Shown: positions 51,657 to 60,256, counted from the first letter of the stretch. The stretch: DNA of 64,000 nucleotides from Fibrisoma limi BUZ 3 (GCF_000296815.2 NZ_CAIT01000009.1:434001-498000), one strand, 5' to 3'. The notes: generated by a model from the letters alone, not told the origin. A program made the numbers and translations.

Positions 51657-52034
51657 TTATAGAAACGCCCATAACAACAGCGCCCAACCGGCAATCATAA
51701 ATACCCCGCCAATGGGTGTAATAGCCCCCAGCCAGGTCACACCGGTGAAGCACAGAATGTAGAGGGAGCCGGAAAAGATAAGCACCCCGCCCAGAAAGGA
51801 ATAGCCTGCCCAGTTAAGCAACCGCATAGCCGCCGGATTCGCGCTGAATACCTGCATCAGAATCCCGACGGCCAGTAAGGCCAATGCATGGTAAAACTGG
51901 TATTTTACGGCTGTTTCAAACGTATCACTACGCCCTGATGCTTCGAGCGTAGCCCGTAGCGCGTGTGCGCCAAAAGCGCCTAATGCAACGCCCAACAAAC
52001 CAAGAATCGCACCTGCCTGAATGAAAAATTTCAT
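51657..52034 (-). CDS. DUF423 membrane protein
   Basis: A 125-residue inner-membrane protein with four hydrophobic segments (about residues 5-24, 42-60, 70-88 and 97-118). The N-terminal GAILGLLGVALGAFGAHALR motif and the FYHALALLAVG segment are the hallmarks of DUF423 (YgdD-like). No function is established. It lies 70 bp upstream of prfC on the same strand, so both may share a transcript. Confidence 0.92.
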   Translation of the reverse strand: MKFFIQAGAILGLLGVALGAFGAHALRATLEASGRSDTFETAVKYQFYHALALLAVGILMQVFSANPAAMRLLNWAGYSFLGGVLIFSGSLYILCFTGVTWLGAITPIGGVFMIAGWALLLWAFL

Positions 52035-52116
52035 AGTCTTGACCGAAGGTTCTGCTCCGGTGATTAAAGTTAATTGTCAATTCTGAACGTAATCTCTGCG
52101 ATGCGATACCGCCCTG

Positions 52117-52773
52117 TTACCGGGCTCCGAAGATGGCGCTGCCAACCCGAACCATCGTACTACCCTCCTCGACTGCAATATCAAAATCCCCGCTCATACC
52201 CATGGACAATTCGCTGAACACAACGTTTGGTCGGCGGATAGTTGCAAGACGGTCATACAACGCCTTTAATCCACGAAACTCCTGACGTACCTGGCCTTCG
52301 TCATCGGTGTTGGTGGCTAACCCCATCAGGCCAATGATCCGCACATTCGCCAGGGCGTCGAGTTGGGCATCATTCAGGAGACTCTCGACTTCGTCGGCTG
52401 ACAGCCCAAATTTGGTTTCTTCCTGGGCTATGTGAATCTGGAGCAGGCAATCGATAACGCGTTCGTGCTTAAGAGCCTGCTTATTAATCTCCTGTAACAG
52501 TTTAAGACTGTCGACCGATTGGATCAAGGCTACGAATGGCGCAATGTATTTGACTTTGTTGGTCTGAAGGTGTCCAATCAGATGCCATTCCACGTCGGCC
52601 GGAAGCAGTGGCTGCTTTTCAACCATCTCCTGTACCTTGTTCTCCCCGAAGCGCCGACAGCCGGCGTCGTAGGCTTCCTGTAGCAAAGGGACCGGCTTTG
52701 TTTTTGTGACGGCAATCAGCTTGGCACGGTCATTGATTTTAGTCTCAATACGTTGGATGTTATCGGCAATCAT
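52117..52773 (-). CDS. yggS: YggS family PLP-binding protein
   Basis: A 218-residue PLP homeostasis protein. The PLP-binding lysine is in LIAVTKTKPV, and the rest follows the family (GENKVQEMVEKQ, VEWHLIGHLQTNKVKY, SVDSLKLLQEI, GLMGLATN, LSMGMSGDFDIAVEEGSTMVRVGSAIFG). YggS-type proteins bind pyridoxal phosphate and influence amino-acid and vitamin B6 balance rather than catalyse a known reaction. The length is usual. A TATCTTTG -7 box lies about 48 bp upstream on the minus strand (52821-52828). The gene is 83 bp upstream of the DUF423 gene. Confidence 0.95.
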   Translation of the reverse strand: MIADNIQRIETKINDRAKLIAVTKTKPVPLLQEAYDAGCRRFGENKVQEMVEKQPLLPADVEWHLIGHLQTNKVKYIAPFVALIQSVDSLKLLQEINKQALKHERVIDCLLQIHIAQEETKFGLSADEVESLLNDAQLDALANVRIIGLMGLATNTDDEGQVRQEFRGLKALYDRLATIRRPNVVFSELSMGMSGDFDIAVEEGSTMVRVGSAIFGAR

Positions 52774-52820
52774 AGCAGGTATAGAGCCCGGGTTACATTG
52801 GGCCGAATGAAAACAATATG

Positions 52821-52828
52821 CAAAGATA
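52821..52828 (-). promoter_or_regulatory. Putative -7 element of yggS
   Basis: Reads TATCTTTG on the minus strand, an exact TAnnTTTG match 48 bp before the ATG. Confidence 0.55.
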
Positions 52829-52882
52829 GGTTTGAGAAATTAGCAGAAACACGTAGTTTTTGGCCGAAAAGCGGCAAAACGG

Positions 52883-52896
52883 TTGCGTTAACGCAA
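52883..52896. repeat. 14-bp perfect palindrome
   Basis: TTGCGTTAACGCAA, self-complementary, between the divergent yggS and coiled-coil genes. A few such palindromes are expected by chance in a window of this size. Confidence 0.4.
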
Positions 52897-52960
52897 TAAT
52901 CATAAGTTTCCCCTTCGTTAGTTAACGACCCTAACCACCAATCCGTTTCTTTAAACACTC

Positions 52961-53902
52961 ATGGAAACAAAAACCCAACCGCGTAACAACAGCCGAAGTT
53001 ATCTTCTGGCTGCCTTGCTGATCCTGGCTGCGCTGAACGTATTGCTCCTGTATTTTTATTACCAGGAGCGTCAGGATAATAAGACGAAGGATGCGGCCAT
53101 TGCTACCAAGACAGAAGAAGTACTGGCCACCAAAACGAAACTGGATTCAATTTCGGCGCAGCTCGATGCCAAGATCGCCGAAATTCGACAGCTTGGCGGC
53201 AGCGTCGATTCGTTGTTGAAAGTAAAGGAACAACTGGAGATTGATAAGCGCGAATTACGTAATGTCAATAACTTCAGTGCGGCCAAATATGATAAAAAAA
53301 TCCGTTCGTATCAGGCGCTACTGGCTCAGAAAGACCAGGAAATCGCCCGGCTGAAAGAGGAGAATGGCATGCTGGTCCAACGTAATGATTCACTGACGCA
53401 GGAGAATACAGTGCTTCGTACTGAACGCCAGAGCCTGAGCGACTCGGTGAATTCGGTTGTAGCCAGAAATCAGGAATTAAACGAGAAGGTAACGATTGCT
53501 TCTGCTCTACGAGCGGAAAATATTTTAGTCAACGCCATCAACTCGCGGGGAAAAGAACGCGACGGTGGCAACTACAAAGCCCGACGCGTTGACAAGATTC
53601 GTATCTCATTCCGGCTGGCTCCTAATGCAGTAGCCCAGCAAAATGAAAAAGAAATTTATCTGCGCATACTAGACCCCAGCGGAGCCGTCATTTCGGATAT
53701 GGCGACAGGCTCCGGCGAGTTTGTGCACAATGGCCAGGGGATGATTTACACGGCTGCTCAGCATATCAATTTCGATAATTCCCGCCAACAGGTCGACTTT
53801 ATATATGGCCGTGGCGGACAGCGCTTCAACGAAGGCCGACATACAGTTGAGCTGTATTCAGAAGGGTTTAAGATTGGCGAAGGTGAGTTCACAGTGAGAT
53901 AA
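52961..53902 (+). CDS. Membrane-anchored coiled-coil protein
   Basis: A 313-residue protein with a single membrane span at about residues 14-32 (YLLAALLILAALNVLLLYFY), then a long coiled coil (about 40-185) rich in Lys, Glu, Gln and Ala, and a C-terminal beta-rich domain (about 190-313, with IRISFRLAPNAVAQQ and FVHNGQGMIYTAAQH). The topology suggests a membrane-tethered scaffold facing the periplasm. I know of no established function; similar proteins occur in Cytophagales. It is divergent from yggS, and a polypurine hairpin follows its stop before rpsF. Confidence 0.8.
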   Translation: METKTQPRNNSRSYLLAALLILAALNVLLLYFYYQERQDNKTKDAAIATKTEEVLATKTKLDSISAQLDAKIAEIRQLGGSVDSLLKVKEQLEIDKRELRNVNNFSAAKYDKKIRSYQALLAQKDQEIARLKEENGMLVQRNDSLTQENTVLRTERQSLSDSVNSVVARNQELNEKVTIASALRAENILVNAINSRGKERDGGNYKARRVDKIRISFRLAPNAVAQQNEKEIYLRILDPSGAVISDMATGSGEFVHNGQGMIYTAAQHINFDNSRQQVDFIYGRGGQRFNEGRHTVELYSEGFKIGEGEFTVR

Positions 53903-54000
53903 GGAGGAAAGAAAAAAAGGAGGAAGGGGAGGAAGGTTGAAAGGGAAAATACGTTCTCCCTCTTCTCCTTCCCTCCCCTTCCTCCTTTCCTACCTTTTTT
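53903..54000. repeat. Polypurine/polypyrimidine inverted repeat
   Basis: A purine-rich run (53901-53947) is followed by a pyrimidine-rich run (53956-54018). The arms 53919-53932 and 53972-53985 are perfectly complementary over 14 bp, with partial pairing around them. It can act as a terminator for the coiled-coil gene, or form H-DNA. Confidence 0.7.
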
Positions 54001-54034
54001 ACCCTTCCCTCTTTACTTATCTACGTTTTTTCCG

Positions 54035-54042
54035 TATCTTTG
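54035..54042 (+). promoter_or_regulatory. Putative -7 element of the rpsF operon
   Basis: TATCTTTG, an exact TAnnTTTG match, 28 bp before the rpsF ATG. Confidence 0.6.
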
Positions 54043-54069
54043 CGCCCTCATTTTAAACCAATTATCATA

Positions 54070-54447
54070 ATGTTCCCAAAGAACTACGAAACGGTGTTCA
54101 TTTTAACTCCCGTTTTATCTGATGCTCAGATGAAGGACGCCGTTGATAAGTTCCGCAAAGTGCTGACCGACAACGGGGCGGAACTTATTCACGAAGAAAG
54201 CATGGGCCTGCGCAAACTGGCTTATACAATTCAGCACAAGAATACGGGTTACTACCAACTCTTCGAGTTTAAGGCACCGGGTACGATCGTTGAAAAACTC
54301 AACACGGAGTACCTACGCGATGAGCGTGTGATTCGCCACCTGACAACGGCTCTCGACAAGCACGCTGTTGAATACAACGAGCGGAAGCGGAAGGGCTTGG
54401 TGGGTAAGAAGAAACAACAAACCGAAAACGCCGGAGAGGCCAAGTAA
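54070..54447 (+). CDS. rpsF: 30S ribosomal protein S6
   Basis: A 125-residue ribosomal protein of the small subunit, binding S18 and 16S rRNA. The N-terminus [20 protein letters not shown] and the [20 protein letters not shown] core are those of bacterial S6. The C-terminal tail is charged ([14 protein letters not shown]). I start at ATG 54070; a frame extension to 54040 has no support. First gene of rpsF-rpsR-rplI; unlike many bacteria, no ssb gene lies between rpsF and rpsR, as is usual in this phylum. Confidence 0.96.
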   Translation: MFPKNYETVFILTPVLSDAQMKDAVDKFRKVLTDNGAELIHEESMGLRKLAYTIQHKNTGYYQLFEFKAPGTIVEKLNTEYLRDERVIRHLTTALDKHAVEYNERKRKGLVGKKKQQTENAGEAK

Positions 54448-54449
54448 TC

Positions 54450-54701
54450 ATGAGCTTACAAAACGAATCAGTATCCAAAAACGAAAACCGGAAGAAATAT
54501 TGCCGTTTCAAGAAAGCCGGTATCAAATACATCGACTACAAAGACGGTCAATTCCTGCTGCGTCTGCTGAACGAACAGGGCAAAATTCTGCCGCGTCGTC
54601 TGACCGGTACGAGCCTGAAGTATCAGCGGAAAGTGGCTCAGGCTGTTAAGCGTGCGCGTCACCTGGCGATTTTACCATACGTTGGCGACTCACTCAAATA
54701 A
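54450..54701 (+). CDS. rpsR: 30S ribosomal protein S18
   Basis: An 83-residue basic protein with [39 protein letters not shown] and [15 protein letters not shown], all S18 hallmarks. It binds next to S6 on the 30S platform. Starts 2 bp after the rpsF stop, so translation is probably coupled. The Cys in KKYCRF is the single zinc-type residue retained. Confidence 0.96.
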   Translation: MSLQNESVSKNENRKKYCRFKKAGIKYIDYKDGQFLLRLLNEQGKILPRRLTGTSLKYQRKVAQAVKRARHLAILPYVGDSLK

Positions 54702-54791
54702 AGTTTTTATTGTCTCAGGTCTGAGGTTTTAAGTTTTCGCATCGAGCAACTTCAAACTCTGAACTTGGAACTTGAAACAACATTTCTTCCA

Positions 54792-55232
54792 ATGGAAATC
54801 ATTCTAAAAACTGATATTGCCGGCCTGGGCTACAAAAATGACATCGTGACGGTGAAGCCCGGTTACGGCCGCAACTACCTTATTCCGCAGGGATACGCCG
54901 TTATGGCTACTGACTCGAACAAGCGCGTAGTTGCCGAAAACATCCGTCAGGCTGCCCACAAGGCTGAGAAAATTAAGAACGATGCGCTGGCATTGGCCGA
55001 AGGCATCGGTGATACCGTACTGACCATTCCGGCAAAAGCAGGCGAAAGCGGTCGTATTTTCGGTCGGGTGACTAACACGCAGGTAGCCGACGCGTTGCGT
55101 GAAAAAGGCTTCGACATTGATCGGAAGAAAATTACGGTTGAAGATATCAAGAGCCTTGGTACGTACGAAGCTTCGCTTGACCTGCATAAGGATGTGAAGC
55201 ACAAAGTGAAATTTGAAGTAGTTGCCGAGTAA
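54792..55232 (+). CDS. rplI: 50S ribosomal protein L9
   Basis: A 146-residue L9. The N-terminal RNA-binding domain (MEIILKTDIAGLGYKNDIV and VKPGYGRNYLIPQGYAV) leads through a long central helix to the C-terminal domain with AKAGESGRIFGRVTNTQVADAL and DIDRKKI. I start at ATG 54792; a longer frame to 54765 has no support. It is 90 bp after rpsR and is followed by a strong terminator. Confidence 0.96.
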   Translation: MEIILKTDIAGLGYKNDIVTVKPGYGRNYLIPQGYAVMATDSNKRVVAENIRQAAHKAEKIKNDALALAEGIGDTVLTIPAKAGESGRIFGRVTNTQVADALREKGFDIDRKKITVEDIKSLGTYEASLDLHKDVKHKVKFEVVAE

Positions 55233-55249
55233 TTCGAACGCTGCTAAGA

Positions 55250-55287
55250 AAGGGTCGGTATGAATCAATACCGACCCTTCTTTTTTT
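55250..55287 (+). terminator. Rho-independent terminator after rplI
   Basis: 12-bp perfect arms (55250-55261 and 55268-55279), 6-nt loop, then CTTTTTTTATA. Confidence 0.9.
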
Positions 55288-55376
55288 ATAGAAATCTCAC
55301 TGACTAACAGACCTTTACAACGTATAAGTTCTTTAGTAAAAGTGACCTAATCGAATCGTTTTTTTGTTAAGTAAGT

Positions 55377-56402
55377 ATGCTATTCCATACTGAATTAACA
55401 CCCGATTCGCTGCCTGTTCCGATCCGGCTAACTGACCGGATTGTAACCATTGGCTCATGCTTTGCGGACGTAATGGGCCGCCAATTAACTGATCATAAAA
55501 TACAGGTCTTGACTAATCCGTTTGGCACGGTGTTCAATCCTATATCCATTGCTAAGCTGCTCACGATGGCTTTGCGTGGGACCAAACCCGATGAGTCACT
55601 GTATGTGGAACGCGATGGCATCTGGTTTCATTACGACTTTCATTCGTCGCTCTGGGCGCGCAGCCGGGCCGAGTTATGCGAACGGCTAACGGAACGCCTG
55701 GCCACAACCGCCGATGCCTTACGTCGGGCGGATTGGCTATTACTCACGCTGGGAACAGCCGTAGTGTACCGTCATATTCAGACTGGCCAGGTAGTGGCAA
55801 ACTGCCATAAAGTGCCCGGTTCGCAGTTCGAAAAATACCTGTATCAGATTGACCACCTGCGCGATGAACTGCTGAAGTTATTTAAGTTGCTACGTCGGGC
55901 TAATCCAAAGCTTCAGGTTCTGCTAACTGTTAGCCCCGTTCGGCACACGCGCGATACGTTACCACTCAACCAGGTCAGTAAGTCAACCTTACGAGTCATT
56001 TCGCACGAGTTAACCATTTGGAATGACTGGGTGCATTATTTCCCCAGTTACGAAATTATGGTCGATGACCTGCGCGACTACCGTTTTTATGAGGCTGATC
56101 TGATCCACCCAAATACGTTGGCTCAGAACTATATTTTCGAGAAGTTTGCCCAGTGCGCGTTTGATGACGAACTTCGCGGCTTTGTTACCGAATGGGCGAG
56201 TATCCGGAAAGCCCTGGCTCACCGACCGCTGTATGGCGATACTTCGGCTCACCGGGCGTTTCTGAACAGTTTACTGAAGCGGCTGGATACGTTGCGCGAC
56301 CTGGTCAACGTAGATGCTGAGCGGGCCGTTGTCCTCGAGCAACTGGTGCTATCCGCTCCCGTGCAAAAGGACGAATCACGACAAACCAATTCGGCCCAAT
56401 AG
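55377..56402 (+). CDS. GSCFA domain protein
   Basis: A 341-residue cytoplasmic protein of the GSCFA family, named for the motif at residues 26-30 (TIGSCFADVMG). Further family features are LTNPFGTVFNPISIAKLL, LLLTLGTAVVYRH and YELIMVDDLRDYRFYEAD-type sequence with HPNTLAQNYIFEKF. The fold is SGNH hydrolase-like, with the GSCFA block as the nucleophile-bearing motif. Natural substrates are not established. It lies 28 bp upstream of the mrp gene on the same strand. Confidence 0.93.
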   Translation: MLFHTELTPDSLPVPIRLTDRIVTIGSCFADVMGRQLTDHKIQVLTNPFGTVFNPISIAKLLTMALRGTKPDESLYVERDGIWFHYDFHSSLWARSRAELCERLTERLATTADALRRADWLLLTLGTAVVYRHIQTGQVVANCHKVPGSQFEKYLYQIDHLRDELLKLFKLLRRANPKLQVLLTVSPVRHTRDTLPLNQVSKSTLRVISHELTIWNDWVHYFPSYEIMVDDLRDYRFYEADLIHPNTLAQNYIFEKFAQCAFDDELRGFVTEWASIRKALAHRPLYGDTSAHRAFLNSLLKRLDTLRDLVNVDAERAVVLEQLVLSAPVQKDESRQTNSAQ

Positions 56403-56430
56403 CTGTTGTGAACCAAATTGACCTACCGAA

Positions 56431-57534
56431 ATGTCTGAGTATAAATTAAGTAAGGAGTCCGTTCTTAGCGCCTTGAGCCACGTAGAGGAGCCGGATCTGA
56501 AGCGCGATATTGTATCGCTCAACATGGTGAAAGACATCCAGTTGGGTATTGATCAGGTTCGCTTTACGGTCGTGCTGACGACGCCGGCCTGCCCGCTTAA
56601 GGAAGTAATCCGAAAGCGCTGTGAAGACGCGATTCATAGCCACATCGGGCCCAATATCAACGTTACTATCGATATGACGTCTGATGTCACATCGACACGT
56701 ACCAATGCGCCCGTGCTGCCGGGGGTCAAGAATATCATTGCTGTCTCGTCTGGCAAAGGAGGGGTTGGTAAATCAACCGTTACGGCGAATCTGGCGGTGG
56801 CATTGCACAAGTCTGGCGCAAAGGTTGGCATCATCGATGCCGACATCTACGGCCCTTCTATTCCCACCATGTTTGGGGCGGAGGACATGCAGCCCATGAT
56901 TTCGCAGGTTAACGGGCAGAACCGCCTGCAACCAATTCAGCAATTTGGGATCAAGCTGTTGTCGATGGGTTTTCTTGTCGCACCCGGACAAGCCATTATC
57001 TGGCGGGGCACAATGGCCAGCCGCGCCTTGCAGCAATTCTTTTCTGATGCCGACTGGGGCGAGCTGGATTACCTCCTGATTGATATGCCTCCGGGCACGG
57101 GTGATATTCATCTGACGCTGGTACAAACCGTACCGGTTACTGGCGCTATCATTGTAACGACACCCCAGAAAGTGGCACTAGCCGATGCAACTAAAGGCCT
57201 GGCCATGTTTCGGCAACCGCAAATCAACGTACCCGTTCTGGGCGTGATTGAAAATATGTCGTATTTCACACCGGCTGAACTACCGAACAACCAATACTAT
57301 ATTTTTGGCAAAGGTGGTGGCAAACAACTGGCCGATATGTTCAGCGTACCACTGCTGGGGCAGATTCCGCTGGTACAGAGCATTCGCGAAGCGGGTGATG
57401 AAGGTCGACCTGCTATCAACAATACTGAGCCGATTGTAGCCGAAGCCTTCCGATCAACGGCCGAAGCCCTGGCCCAGCACGTAGCCATCCGAAATGCAAC
57501 CCTCGACCGCACGCAACGGGTTGAAGTTGCGTAA
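56431..57534 (+). CDS. mrp: Mrp/NBP35-type Fe-S scaffold ATPase
   Basis: A 367-residue P-loop ATPase that carries and delivers iron-sulfur clusters. An N-terminal MIP18/DUF59 domain (about residues 1-90, with EPDLKRDIVSLNMVKDIQ) is fused to the ATPase with Walker A SSGKGGVGKSTVTANLA and DADIYGPSIP, and DMPPGTGDIHLTL. The usual C-terminal CxxC pair in the segment after ENMSYFTP is not seen: that part reads ENMSYFTPAELPNN instead. The gene is followed 42 bp later by a NifU-type gene, as expected for an Fe-S maturation pair. Confidence 0.93.
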   Translation: MSEYKLSKESVLSALSHVEEPDLKRDIVSLNMVKDIQLGIDQVRFTVVLTTPACPLKEVIRKRCEDAIHSHIGPNINVTIDMTSDVTSTRTNAPVLPGVKNIIAVSSGKGGVGKSTVTANLAVALHKSGAKVGIIDADIYGPSIPTMFGAEDMQPMISQVNGQNRLQPIQQFGIKLLSMGFLVAPGQAIIWRGTMASRALQQFFSDADWGELDYLLIDMPPGTGDIHLTLVQTVPVTGAIIVTTPQKVALADATKGLAMFRQPQINVPVLGVIENMSYFTPAELPNNQYYIFGKGGGKQLADMFSVPLLGQIPLVQSIREAGDEGRPAINNTEPIVAEAFRSTAEALAQHVAIRNATLDRTQRVEVA

Positions 57535-57576
57535 GCAGCCGATACATTGTATATTTACATCAAATCGTAGGGTTCA

Positions 57577-57843
57577 ATGGAGACAGTAACGAACAACGAT
57601 CAGTTGATAACAAGAATAGAGCGTGCCCTGGATAGCATGCGGCCTTATCTGGAGGCAGATGGAGGAAATGTAAAGATTCTCGAAGTAACGAATGACAACG
57701 TGGTTCGGCTGGAACTGATGGGCTCCTGCGGTTCGTGCCCTATGTCTGCCATGACGTTTAAAGGCGGGCTGGAAGAAGCCATTTTGAAAGCGGTACCTGA
57801 AATAGCAAAGGTTGAAGCGGTCAATATTACACCGGCGTTTTAA
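57577..57843 (+). CDS. NifU-family Fe-S scaffold domain protein
   Basis: An 88-residue protein consisting of the NifU C-terminal domain alone: ALDSMRPYLEADGGNVKILEV, then the cluster-binding C51 and C54 in GSCGSCPMS, then TFKGGLEEAILKAVPE. Nfu-type proteins receive and pass on Fe-S clusters. It lies directly after the Mrp gene, supporting a joint role. A terminator lies about 47 bp downstream. Confidence 0.93.
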   Translation: METVTNNDQLITRIERALDSMRPYLEADGGNVKILEVTNDNVVRLELMGSCGSCPMSAMTFKGGLEEAILKAVPEIAKVEAVNITPAF

Positions 57844-57889
57844 TAGTTAGAACAGAGGAACGTACCCATTTACCTGATAAATCTGATGA

Positions 57890-57920
57890 GCCGCTTGTCT
57901 TTAAAACAGGCGGCTTTTTT
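57890..57920 (+). terminator. Rho-independent terminator after the NifU-type gene
   Basis: 9-bp arms with a G-T pair (57890-57898 and 57906-57914), then TTTTTTG. An ATG at 57886 lies at its left edge, which argues against that ATG as a start for the next gene. Confidence 0.8.
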
Positions 57921-57954
57921 GTTTCTTTGCACGTCTCATTACCTCCTCTGTTTC

Positions 57955-59601
57955 GTGAAAGTAGGCATTTTTTTTGGTGGACCGGCGCGGGAGCGCGAGG
58001 TGTCGTTTGCCGGGGGCCGTACGGCGCTGGCTAATCTGGATAAAGGTTTATTTGAACCCGTTCTGGTCTTTGTCGATGGCCGTGGGCGATTTCGGCAGGT
58101 GTCGCCGGAGTTTTTGCAGGCCCCGTCTCTTCGGGACGTCATTCCGCAGGATGCATCCGGCTTCTCAGTGTACGACGAATCGCTGGATTCCGACGCACTG
58201 GCATCCAGTTACCCAGAAATCCGTCCTGAAAGGTTCAGCGCTCATTTTGACATTGCGTTTCTGGCGATGCACGGTCCCGACTGCGAGGATGGTGCCATTC
58301 AGGGTTTGCTGGAGTGGTACAAAATGCCTTACACAGGCCCCGGTCTGGTTGGTTCGGCAATCGGCATCAACAAGATTTTACAAAATGAACTGATTGCGCT
58401 GGCTAACGGGCAGCAGAAAAAAACGGCAACAATCAACCGTGATGCATGGGAACGAGCTGACAAAGCGCAGTTTTTTCAATCGCTGATTGACCATCTGGGC
58501 CTGCCGATTGTCGTCAAAGCTCCCCATCAGGGCTCATCCATTGGGGTGGCGATTGTTCGCGAGCCCGATCTGGCCCTGTTTTGCCGGTCGGTGGAGCAAT
58601 GCTTTTTTACGATGAGCGTTCAGCCAGACGGGTTTTCTAAGCTCAGTGAGTGGGGAGAGTTGTCGGCCGACGAAAAGCGGGAACTGGCTCAGACGATGGT
58701 TAGTCTGGATTCGGGCATTAGTTTTCCGGTGGTCATCGAGCAAACCGGTGAGGTTATCCGACATCCGCAAACGCTGATCGACAAGTTGGATTCAATGCAG
58801 GGCCAACCGCTGACGCTGGCCTCCGTCAATGCCGAAGATGACGTACTATTCGAGGAGTTTATAAGCGGTCAGGAATTTTCGTGTGGTGTCATTCAGGACG
58901 ACGACGGCCGGGCCATTGCCCTCCCTCCTACCGAGATTTACAACGTAACGAGCTTCGATTTTGAATCAAAATATAAGCTCAACACCACCAAAAAGCGGAT
59001 TCCTGTCGCGACCAGCCTGGAAAACAACCGGAAGATTCAACTGGCCGTTGCAGAAGTATTTACAAAACTTGGTATCAACGTATACGCCCGTATTGATGGG
59101 TTTCTGACACCGGATGAGCGGGTCTTGCTCCACGACCCGAATACGATTCCGGGCATGTCGCCTTCGTCGCTTATTTTTAAGCAGATGGCCGAGATTGGGC
59201 TGAACCTGACTAACTCACTTACCTATCTGATCCGTCAATCGCTTCGGGAGCGCATCCGTACAGGTAAGAATACATTCCACCTCAAACGGCTGCTGACCGA
59301 CTTAGACACTCAGTTGGCGAATCGTAAGATGAATCCATTACCTGAGCGGGTGGTATCGTTTGGCCCCAGCGACGAAGGATTTGCCGAAGCCAAACAGGAA
59401 TATAACCGGTTGGCGGCTTCGGGCGAAGTCCGTCCATCACTGGTCTATCTGAAAAGTAAGGTAGAGAACTACGAGATTCCGGTCAATCTCCTGTTTAAAG
59501 AGACCGTTGAGGAACTTGAAGCAGCTCTGTCGCAGCCACGGCATCCGCTGCTGATCGAAACAACCGAGCAGGCACGCCACATTACGGAGCGGTACGTGTG
59601 A
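57955..59601 (+). CDS. Long D-alanine--D-alanine ligase-like ATP-grasp protein
   Basis: A 548-residue ATP-grasp enzyme of the D-Ala-D-Ala ligase type. The N-terminal KVGIFFGGPARERE, then the HGPDCEDGAIQGLLEWYKMPYTG segment, of which GAIQGLLEWYKMPYTG is the diagnostic core, VKAPHQGSSIGV, VLFEEFISGQEFSCGV and the NTIPGMSPSSL end are present. It is about 200 residues longer than ordinary Ddl. An insert of roughly 75 residues lies between the SSIGV loop and EEFISG, and about 100 residues follow the catalytic domain. GTG 57955 is the likeliest start, because the upstream ATG lies in the preceding terminator. The role may be peptidoglycan precursor synthesis or a related ligation. Confidence 0.85.
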   Translation: MKVGIFFGGPAREREVSFAGGRTALANLDKGLFEPVLVFVDGRGRFRQVSPEFLQAPSLRDVIPQDASGFSVYDESLDSDALASSYPEIRPERFSAHFDIAFLAMHGPDCEDGAIQGLLEWYKMPYTGPGLVGSAIGINKILQNELIALANGQQKKTATINRDAWERADKAQFFQSLIDHLGLPIVVKAPHQGSSIGVAIVREPDLALFCRSVEQCFFTMSVQPDGFSKLSEWGELSADEKRELAQTMVSLDSGISFPVVIEQTGEVIRHPQTLIDKLDSMQGQPLTLASVNAEDDVLFEEFISGQEFSCGVIQDDDGRAIALPPTEIYNVTSFDFESKYKLNTTKKRIPVATSLENNRKIQLAVAEVFTKLGINVYARIDGFLTPDERVLLHDPNTIPGMSPSSLIFKQMAEIGLNLTNSLTYLIRQSLRERIRTGKNTFHLKRLLTDLDTQLANRKMNPLPERVVSFGPSDEGFAEAKQEYNRLAASGEVRPSLVYLKSKVENYEIPVNLLFKETVEELEAALSQPRHPLLIETTEQARHITERYV

Positions 59602-60168
59602 TTACGCAAATAAGCTTTTTAAGTCGAGCGTTAGGCCAGTTAATACATTGGAGGTTAACTGGCCTTCTTCCAGAGAAGCTGCGCTCAGGAGTTGATACTG
59701 CCCATCGACCAGCGTAAAAATTTCGACGTATTCATCAGCAGGGTCGACCAGCCAGTATTCGGGTACGCCAAAACGCTCGTACAACGCTTTCTTAGTTACC
59801 CGATCGCGGTAAACGGAGGAAGGTGAGATCACTTCTACGACCAGCGTTGGCACTCCAACGATACCGTCGTTGGTTATCAGATCTGCTTTAGTTTTATCAA
59901 CAAAAACCAGATCGGGCTGCGGAGAATTATAGTCATCCAAAAACACATCAACGGGTGCAAACAGAACATACCCTATTTGTTGCTGCTTAACAAAAGCTTT
60001 AATCTGGTCGTACAATTCTGATAAAATCAGTTGATGCTTAGGCGTAGGCGCTTTCTTTTTCACAAGTTCACCGTCAAGGAGTTCATATAGGTGGGTATCG
60101 TTATCGTCGAACTCCATTCTGTGGAATTCGGCAACGGTCAGCTTGCGGGTTTCGACGTGTAGTGCCAT
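59602..60168 (-). CDS. Uma2 family (DUF820) nuclease-like protein
   Basis: A 188-residue protein of the Uma2/DUF820 group with a PD-(D/E)XK nuclease fold. The conserved pieces are FHRMEFDDNDTHLYELLDGE, SPQPDLVFV (acidic), PTLVVEVISPSS (acidic) and FGVPEYWLVDP. No endonuclease activity is proven for most members. Its stop abuts the stop of the Ddl-like gene with no gap. Its promoter carries TATCTTTG on the minus strand (60191-60198), divergent from the phosphohexomutase promoter. Confidence 0.87.
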   Translation of the reverse strand: MALHVETRKLTVAEFHRMEFDDNDTHLYELLDGELVKKKAPTPKHQLILSELYDQIKAFVKQQQIGYVLFAPVDVFLDDYNSPQPDLVFVDKTKADLITNDGIVGVPTLVVEVISPSSVYRDRVTKKALYERFGVPEYWLVDPADEYVEIFTLVDGQYQLLSAASLEEGQLTSNVLTGLTLDLKSLFA

Positions 60169-60190
60169 GACGGAACGATTTGATCGTGTT

Positions 60191-60198
60191 CAAAGATA
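60191..60198 (-). promoter_or_regulatory. Putative -7 element of the Uma2 gene
   Basis: Reads TATCTTTG on the minus strand, 23 bp before the ATG at 60168. Confidence 0.5.
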
Positions 60199-60256
60199 AC
60201 GGAAAACGCGGGCTCTTAAATCTACTCTCCGGATTTGCCAGCCCGCCCGGTAGTAG

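Noticed and set aside
52717-52741. Possible sigma-54 promoter TGGCAC with TTGAT near 52735
   Set aside because: Lies inside the yggS coding sequence and has a poor -12 half (TTGA).
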